Origin: CAXGUU01 sp964012875
GTDB lineage: Bacteria; Pseudomonadota; Gammaproteobacteria; Ga0077536
DNA: 11,824 bases
Direction of reading: 5' to 3'
Assembly: GCA_964012875.1 (NCBI GenBank)
Contig: CAXGUU010000079.1
Coordinates: 1-11,824, forward strand
Program-made: the position numbers and the translations under genes
In this document: positions 7,659 to 11,824 of the stretch, in pieces
How the letters are laid out: the number at the start of each line of letters is the position of its first letter
Position numbering within the stretch: the stretch's first letter is position 1
Notes under the pieces: model-generated
What the model was told of the DNA's origin: nothing
Database searches by the model: none
The model's input: the letters and a program-made list of their open reading frames with translations, nothing else

Positions 7659-7689
7659 GGGCGGCCGGTAGGATGTGGTATCAGCAGCC

Positions 7690-7710
7690 GATAAGGATTG
7701 AAATCCCATC
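7690..7710 (+). other. Hairpin upstream of the acyltransferase-hydrolase gene
   Basis: GGATT (7695-7699) and AATCC (7702-7706) are exact inverted repeats around GA. The flanking GAT (7690-7692) and ATC (7708-7710) can extend the stem across an internal bulge. It sits 15 bases before the GTG start, so it could fold near the ribosome entry site. It has no T-run and is not a terminator. It may be chance. Confidence 0.3.
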
Positions 7711-7725
7711 AGCCGCGGGCAAACA

Positions 7726-10029
7726 GTGTCCGCAGTAGGCACACGAACGAATTCTGTGGACAACTACTTCGATCTTAACCAGCAATCCTACGACTGGTGC
7801 GTGCGCGCGTTCGATCAGGTCCGGAAACTGCTCGGTGTGCGCATCAAAATGCACGCCAAACGCGGGCAGGTCGAAGCGGGCGACATTTTTCTGTTCAATC
7901 ATTTTGCCCGATTTGAAACGTTCATACCTCAATACCTGATTTATCAGGAGACCGGCGCTTTCTGCCGCTCAATTGCTGCGGCCCAGTTCTTTCGCGGCAA
8001 CGATAGGTTCGCCAGCGCTTTGCGCGATCTCGGCGTCGTGCCAAATGACCAGCCAAACCTTATGGAAATGCTCGCCACTGATATCCTGCGAGGACGCAAG
8101 ATCGTCGTGTTCCCTGAAGGCGGTATGGTCAAAGACCGTCAGGTCATCGATGAACAGGGGCGTTATTCGATCTATTCGCGCCATGCTGAAGAACGACGAA
8201 AACACCACACGGGTGCGGCGCGACTTGCGATCGGCCTGCAGGTATTCAGGCGGGCTGTTAGGCATCGACACGCTGCTGGCGATACTGCAACCCTTGAACA
8301 TTGGGCCGAAAAGGCAGCGCTCGGTTCGGTCGAGGCCCTGATCGAAGCGACCGAGCGCAAACTCACTATCGTGCCGGCCAATATCACCTTCTACCCGTTG
8401 CACATCAGTGACAACGTACTGCGACGCGGTGCTGAATTACTCACCGGAGGTTTAAGTACACGCGCAATTGATGAACTTGTCATCGAAGGTAATATTCTGC
8501 TCAAAGCCACCGATATGGATATCAATCTCGGTCGCTCGATTGAGATTGCCTCAACACTTTCGTGGCTCGAACGGCCCCTCGTCGAACTTCTGGCGCGCCA
8601 GCTGCCGAGCCTGGGCGCGATTTTTGACATCGATTTTTTAACCGCAAAGCTCACCCGACGCACTGCTATGCGCGGCACTAACCAAGCCATCAGCCGTGTC
8701 CGCGATACCTATATGCAGGAGATTTATCGCTCAGCCACAGTGAACCTCTCCCATCTCGCCTCGACCATTATTCTGGAACTGGTCGAGCAGGGCGTTACCG
8801 CGATTCCGGCAAACCGCTTCCGGCAGGCCTTATACCTGAGCATAAAGACCATTCAGAACCATGCCGAGATTCGCCTGCACCGGGGCCTTTGCAACCCCGA
8901 CCGTTACCAGGCGGTACTCGATGCCCAGCCGTCTGATCTCACGCAGTTCCTCGACTCGGCCGCCAGTACGGATCTGATCGAACATGACGAACACGAACTC
9001 AGGCTGATGCCCAAACTTGCCCAGGAACATGAGTTCGACGCCATTCGCCTGGAAAATCCGATCGAGGTATACGCCAACGAAGCTGAACCCCTCGCGGCCG
9101 TGCGTCAGGCGACGGATAACGCGATTACACGATTGGATGAACTTTCCGATCACGATTTGGCAGCGTCACTTTTTGACGACGAGCTGAAGTCCCACGCCTG
9201 GGATCTGGCGCTTTACCGTAAACGCAAGCATTACGAAATTAATCATCGCGAGACAGCGGATTCAGACCCGCGGCCCTTTTTACTCACACCCGCGACACCG
9301 AACGGCCTCGGCGTCGTGTTGTCGCACGGCTTCCTGGCTTCGCCGGCCGAGGTTCGTGAGTTCGGCGATAAATTGTGCCGCGATGGCTACACCGTGGTCG
9401 GTGTCCGCCTCAAAGGGCATGGAACCTCGCCGTGGGACCTGCGTGATCGCTCCTGGCGCGACTGGTTCGAGTCTGTTGAGCGTGCGCGCAGGATTATCCG
9501 TCTGCTCGTCCCTCGACATGCGATGGTCGGATTTTCGACCGGCGGCTCTCTGGTGCTGTCGAGTGCCGCGCAATCATCGGCAGACCTGGCAGGCATCGTC
9601 TCTATTTGCGCCCCGCTGAAGTTTCGCAACAAGAACATGCGTTTCGTACCGCTCATGCATGGTGCGAACCGAATCGTTCGTTGGCTGTCGTCGTATGAAG
9701 GCGTCATGCCGTTTCGACCCAACGAATCAGAGCACCCGCATATCAACTACCGCCACATGCCGCTTCGCGGCCTGTACGAGCTCACACGGGTGACCGTTCA
9801 TCTGAAAGCGATTCTTGCCGATGTCAGCGTACCAACCTGCATCATCCAGGCCACTCATGATCACGTTGTGGATCCACAAAGCGCAGAAATGGCTTTCGAA
9901 CGACTCGGCACCGAGGACAAGGAAATGCACTGGGTCGAGTCTGAACGGCACGGAATTCTGAATGAGGATGTTGGCGATACCCATTCACACGTGCTGAATT
10001 TTCTAGCCCGCGTATTGGGAAAGCGCTGA
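7726..10029 (+). CDS. Two-domain protein: glycerolipid acyltransferase-like N-terminus fused to alpha/beta hydrolase
   Basis: This 767-residue protein joins two enzyme modules. Residues about 50-230 show the four blocks of PlsB/PlsC acyltransferases. Block I is NHFARFE (H59...E64, Glu replacing the usual Asp of HX4D), and block II is QFFRGNDRFASALRDLGVV (87-105). Block III is VFPEGGMVKDR (128-138) and block IV is IVPANITFYPL (215-225). A helical middle (about 250-510) contains VNLSHLASTIILELVEQG, faintly like the region after the catalytic domain in PlsB. Residues about 515-767 form an alpha/beta hydrolase of the monoacylglycerol lipase/S33 type: HGF (534-536), GFSTGG (S604 nucleophile), ATHDHVVDP (D712) and ERHGIL (H742). 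No signal peptide or membrane helix is evident. The start is GTG at 7726; GTG at 7756 is possible, and a stop at 7699-7701 rules out anything further upstream. The likely role, inferred only, is lipid acyl transfer or remodelling. It follows queG by 67 bases. Confidence 0.85.
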   Translation: MSAVGTRTNSVDNYFDLNQQSYDWCVRAFDQVRKLLGVRIKMHAKRGQVEAGDIFLFNHFARFETFIPQYLIYQETGAFCRSIAAAQFFRGNDRFASALRDLGVVPNDQPNLMEMLATDILRGRKIVVFPEGGMVKDRQVIDEQGRYSIYSRHAEERRKHHTGAARLAIGLQVFRRAVRHRHAAGDTATLEHWAEKAALGSVEALIEATERKLTIVPANITFYPLHISDNVLRRGAELLTGGLSTRAIDELVIEGNILLKATDMDINLGRSIEIASTLSWLERPLVELLARQLPSLGAIFDIDFLTAKLTRRTAMRGTNQAISRVRDTYMQEIYRSATVNLSHLASTIILELVEQGVTAIPANRFRQALYLSIKTIQNHAEIRLHRGLCNPDRYQAVLDAQPSDLTQFLDSAASTDLIEHDEHELRLMPKLAQEHEFDAIRLENPIEVYANEAEPLAAVRQATDNAITRLDELSDHDLAASLFDDELKSHAWDLALYRKRKHYEINHRETADSDPRPFLLTPATPNGLGVVLSHGFLASPAEVREFGDKLCRDGYTVVGVRLKGHGTSPWDLRDRSWRDWFESVERARRIIRLLVPRHAMVGFSTGGSLVLSSAAQSSADLAGIVSICAPLKFRNKNMRFVPLMHGANRIVRWLSSYEGVMPFRPNESEHPHINYRHMPLRGLYELTRVTVHLKAILADVSVPTCIIQATHDHVVDPQSAEMAFERLGTEDKEMHWVESERHGILNEDVGDTHSHVLNFLARVLGKR

Positions 10030-10058
10030 ATAAACCTGGATGAAATGACAGTCGTATT

Positions 10059-10095
10059 GCCGCCAATTTTGCCGGAGCTGTTCCAGGTTGGCGGC
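10059..10095 (+). terminator. Large hairpin 30 bases after the fusion gene stop
   Basis: GCCGCCAA (10059-10066) and TTGGCGGC (10088-10095) are exact 8-base inverted repeats. Inside, CC-GGA (10072-10076) can pair with TCC-GG (10082-10087) across one bulged A around a GCTGT loop. Placement 30 bases past the stop suggests a transcript 3' end, but no T-run follows, so it would be an atypical intrinsic terminator or an RNA-protecting stem. Confidence 0.4.
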
Positions 10096-10234
10096 TTGCG
10101 CAACAATCGACTGGTCCGGCCGCGCAGTTTACGCGCGATGGCCATACGGTCCTGCCGCGCTCCGGGGTCTGCGCCGTCCATTGGAAGCAGACAGTTCGCC
10201 GTTTGCGCCATGATGAACCGCCGGTGTCGCTGTT

Positions 10235-10255
10235 CCGCCGCGCGGACTGCGGCGG
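10235..10255. repeat. GC-rich inverted repeat upstream of rpe
   Basis: CCGCCGC (10235-10241) and GCGGCGG (10249-10255) are exact 7-base inverted repeats around a 7-base loop. It lies about 40 bases upstream of the candidate rpe -10 box and has no T-run after it. It may be a protein-binding site, a transcript end structure or chance in GC-rich sequence. Confidence 0.35.
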
Positions 10256-10295
10256 CATCGTTCGCCACGACGATGCGCGTTCGCTTCGAATACGC

Positions 10296-10301
10296 TACAG
10301 T
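10296..10301 (+). promoter_or_regulatory. Candidate -10 element for rpe-gph
   Basis: TACAGT matches four of six positions of the sigma70 -10 box and is followed at once by the GC-rich GCGCCCCC. Transcription would begin near 10308, giving a leader of about 36 bases before the rpe ATG. No convincing -35 box is seen at 16-18 bases, so this is tentative. Confidence 0.35.
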
Positions 10302-10343
10302 GCGCCCCCGTTGCTCACAGTCAACGCGGAGCTGCAGCGAACC

Positions 10344-11024
10344 ATGAAACTCGATCCCGTGATCGCCCCATCGATATTGTCTGCCAACTTTGCTCGTTTG
10401 GGTCAGGACGTTGCGGACGTCATTCAAGCCGGTGCCGACTGGATCCATTTCGATGTTATGGATAACCATTACGTGCCCAATCTCACGATCGGGCCGATGG
10501 TATTGGAGGCGCTGATCAAGGACGGCGTGACTTGTCCGGTTGATGTGCATTTGATGGTCTCTCCAGTCGATCAACTGATCGATGAATTCGCGGCCGCCGG
10601 CGCCAGTGTGATCACCTTTCACCCTGAAGCAAGCCAGCACATCGATCGCAATCTGCAGCAAATCCGAGATGCCGGATGTCAGGCGGGGCTGGTATTCAAC
10701 CCGGCGACGCCACTGGATGCCATGAATTACGTGATGGATAAACTCGACATTGTATTGTTGATGTCGGTGAACCCCGGTTTTGGCGGCCAGGCATTCATCC
10801 CGTCAGTACTGGAAAAGCTCAGCGAAGCAAGACAGCGCATCGACAACTCAGGTTTACCCATTCGCCTGGAAATAGATGGCGGCGTAAAGGTCGACAATAT
10901 CGCGGATATCGCAGCGGCCGGCGCCGACACGTTCGTCGCGGGCTCGGCGATATTCAAGGCAGACGACTACGCCAAGCGCATCGCTGACTTCCGACAGCGA
11001 ATCGCCGACGCCGAGGCAGGGTGA
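10344..11024 (+). CDS. rpe: Ribulose-phosphate 3-epimerase
   Basis: Rpe interconverts ribulose 5-phosphate and xylulose 5-phosphate in the pentose phosphate pathway or Calvin cycle, in the cytoplasm. The 226 residues form a complete TIM barrel of standard length. Signatures are IAPSILSANFARLG (7-20), HFDVMDNHYVPNLTIGP (35-51), VDVHLMV (66-72), NPGFGGQ (143-149) and LEIDGGV (175-181). H35, D37, H69 and D178 give the metal site and the two acid-base residues. The open frame extends upstream to 10203, but the ATG at 10344 fits the family start, with a weak GGAG twelve bases before it. It overlaps gph by GTGA, so the two are translated together. The rpe-gph pair beside tryptophan genes is a standard gammaproteobacterial order. 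Confidence 0.98.
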   Translation: MKLDPVIAPSILSANFARLGQDVADVIQAGADWIHFDVMDNHYVPNLTIGPMVLEALIKDGVTCPVDVHLMVSPVDQLIDEFAAAGASVITFHPEASQHIDRNLQQIRDAGCQAGLVFNPATPLDAMNYVMDKLDIVLLMSVNPGFGGQAFIPSVLEKLSEARQRIDNSGLPIRLEIDGGVKVDNIADIAAAGADTFVAGSAIFKADDYAKRIADFRQRIADAEAG

Positions 11025-11710
11025 ACACCGGCTCACGGCTGGCGCTGTTCGATCTAGACGGCACGCTGGTAGACAGTGCTCCCGATCTCGCGGACGCGGT
11101 TGATCAGGCTTTAACAACGCATGGGCATCCGGCATGCGGCGAAGCAAAGGTTCGCCGATTCATCGGTAACGGCGCCGGCCGGCTGGTGCATCGGGCGCTG
11201 ACCGACGACGCCAACGGTCAAGCACAAGACAGCATCTTTAAACCCGTATTCGCCGAATTCCTTGACGTTTACGCCGCGCGTTTGTTCGAGCGGACAACGG
11301 TCTATTCCGGCGTGCAGCAGGTCCTGACTGAACTCAAAGCTGAAGGCTGGAAGCTCGCGATCGTAACCAACAAACCGGCGCGATTCTCCGAACACCTGAT
11401 TCGCCTGGCAGGGCTAGAAGCATTTTTCGATCTCATTGTCAGCGGCGACACCCTGCCGGCCAAAAAACCCGATCCCGCGCCTGTGGTCCACGCGATGACC
11501 CAGCTAGGAACTGAGTCTTGGCAAACCATCTTCATCGGCGACTCTGAAACCGATATCGCAGCCGCCAGGAACGCCGGCATCAACTGCATTGTGGTCGAAT
11601 ACGGCTATCACGGCGACCTCGATTTAGGCGCGCTCTATGACTGTCTGACGATCGCGGCGTTTCCCGCACTCGTACCTATACTGCGCTCACTACCCGGCTG
11701 CGGCGAATAA
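11021..11710 (+). CDS. gph: Phosphoglycolate phosphatase (HAD hydrolase)
   Basis: Gph dephosphorylates 2-phosphoglycolate, a product of DNA 3'-end repair and, in autotrophs, of RuBisCO oxygenation. The 229-residue product has all HAD motifs. Motif I is FDLDGTLVDS (10-19, nucleophile D11 and acid-base D13) and motif II is IVTNKP (114-119, T116). Motif III is K149 in AKKPDP, and motif IV is IGDSETD (172-178). The alpha-helical cap lies between motifs I and II (about 20-95), typical of the phosphoglycolate subgroup (DLADAVDQAL, GNGAGRLVHRAL). The start is GTG at 11021, overlapping the rpe stop (GTGA), with GAGG six bases upstream. The usual PYGYN segment near the C-terminus reads EYGYHGDLDLG. 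Orthology is strengthened by the rpe neighbour; a related HAD phosphatase remains a small possibility. Confidence 0.94.
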   Translation: MNTGSRLALFDLDGTLVDSAPDLADAVDQALTTHGHPACGEAKVRRFIGNGAGRLVHRALTDDANGQAQDSIFKPVFAEFLDVYAARLFERTTVYSGVQQVLTELKAEGWKLAIVTNKPARFSEHLIRLAGLEAFFDLIVSGDTLPAKKPDPAPVVHAMTQLGTESWQTIFIGDSETDIAAARNAGINCIVVEYGYHGDLDLGALYDCLTIAAFPALVPILRSLPGCGE

Positions 11711-11741
11711 GGACCCGGCCGACCCGATAAACGGGACTTCA

Positions 11742-11750
11742 TGCGATAAT
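11742..11750 (+). promoter_or_regulatory. Candidate extended -10 promoter for the trpG/pabA-like gene
   Basis: TGCGATAAT combines the TGn extension (11742-11744) with GATAAT, a five-of-six match to the -10 box. It is followed by GC-rich CGCGCCCC. It lies in the 74 bases between gph and the next gene and would start transcription near 11757, about 28 bases before the ATG. The TG extension could compensate for the lack of a visible -35 box. Confidence 0.5.
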
Positions 11751-11784
11751 CGCGCCCCGTCCGGCGTACCTGTTTGTTCGACCC

Positions 11785-11824
11785 ATGCTTTTGATGATCG
11801 ACAACTACGATTCGTTTACCTACA
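11785..11824 (+). CDS. trpG: Glutamine amidotransferase of anthranilate/aminodeoxychorismate synthase, first 13 codons (cut by window edge)
   Basis: The last 40 bases encode MLLMIDNYDSFTY and then leave the window. This is the near-invariant opening of class I glutamine amidotransferase subunits of anthranilate synthase (TrpG) and aminodeoxychorismate synthase (PabA), which pass ammonia from glutamine to the TrpE or PabB partner. The residues seen cannot separate the two; MLLMIDNYDSFTY and the position after rpe-gph favour TrpG. In many gammaproteobacteria the order is rpe-gph-trpE-trpG, but here no trpE lies between gph and this gene. The catalytic Cys-His-Glu triad lies beyond the edge. There is no clear ribosome binding site; the second ATG at 11794 would drop the conserved first strand. 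Confidence 0.85.
   Translation, partial: MLLMIDNYDSFTY

Larger units (their letters stand above)
10030..10343. other. Intergenic region before rpe, two strong hairpins and no convincing gene
   Basis: This 314-base gap separates the fusion gene from rpe. I see no recognisable protein in any frame. It holds a large hairpin right after the fusion gene (10059-10095), a GC-rich hairpin (10235-10255) and a candidate -10 box for rpe (10296-10301), each listed separately. The palindrome TTGCGCAA occurs at 10096-10103. Open frames cross it on both strands, but none has a ribosome binding site or a familiar motif. Confidence 0.6.

Noticed and set aside
10003..10128. Minus-strand frame reading NLEQLRQNWRQYDCHFIQVYSAL across the end of the fusion gene
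   Set aside because: The peptide looks plausible, but the frame is closed upstream by a TAA (10131-10129), has no ATG start or ribosome binding site, and overlaps the 3' end of a clear gene.
10040..10262. Possible 6S RNA, because TGCGGCGGCATC (10248-10259) resembles the 3' part of E. coli 6S RNA
   Set aside because: I could not find the matching 5' closing strand or the central bubble sequences; a single short match in GC-rich DNA is weak. A covariance-model search would settle it.
10203..10343. Longer rpe product starting upstream at 10203
   Set aside because: The added Arg-rich residues are outside the family's N-terminus, and the candidate promoter lies within this stretch.
9861..10661. 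266-residue minus-strand open frame across the rpe upstream gap
   Set aside because: Most of it is antisense to rpe and the fusion gene, with shadow-like composition and no recognisable motif.

Overview
The window reads as a compact, ordinary stretch of chromosome from a gammaproteobacterium. Evidence for this is a BamC lipoprotein and a GcvR regulator, both essentially gammaproteobacterial, plus three familiar gene orders: dapA-bamC-MBL hydrolase, dapA divergent from gcvR, and rpe-gph followed by a trpG/pabA-type gene. Base composition is moderately GC-rich and fairly even. I see no insertion sequences, phage genes, CRISPR array, rRNA or tRNA. A free-living, deep-branching gammaproteobacterium is my inference; no genus can be named from the sequence alone.

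Layout, left to right. On the minus strand (positions 2312 down to 1) lie dapA (lysine/diaminopimelate synthesis), bamC (outer-membrane protein assembly lipoprotein) and the first 56 codons of a metallo-beta-lactamase-fold hydrolase cut by the window edge. A divergent intergenic region (2313-2531) leads to a plus-strand pair, gcvR (two ACT domains) and a PIN-PhoH ATPase (PhoH2 type). These converge on a minus-strand AI-2E/PerM family membrane protein (5590-4520). After a second divergent gap (5591-5793), a plus-strand set follows: an orphan ParA-type ATPase, queG (epoxyqueuosine reductase, overlapping parA by ATGA) and a 767-residue protein. That protein joins a glycerolipid-acyltransferase-like N-terminal half to an alpha/beta hydrolase C-terminal half. 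A roughly 314-base gap holding two strong hairpins and a candidate promoter precedes rpe and gph, which overlap by GTGA. The first 13 codons of an amidotransferase gene (trpG/pabA) run off the right edge.

Most genes are housekeeping: cell-wall and lysine precursors, outer-membrane assembly, glycine-cleavage control, tRNA queuosine, pentose phosphate metabolism, 2-phosphoglycolate salvage, and tryptophan or folate synthesis. The least explained item is the acyltransferase-hydrolase fusion. It has all four acyltransferase blocks, with Glu instead of Asp in the HX4D motif, and a complete Ser-Asp-His hydrolase triad in one chain, in the same transcriptional direction as an orphan ParA and queG. 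I found no evidence for a defence system or other wholly new multi-gene system.
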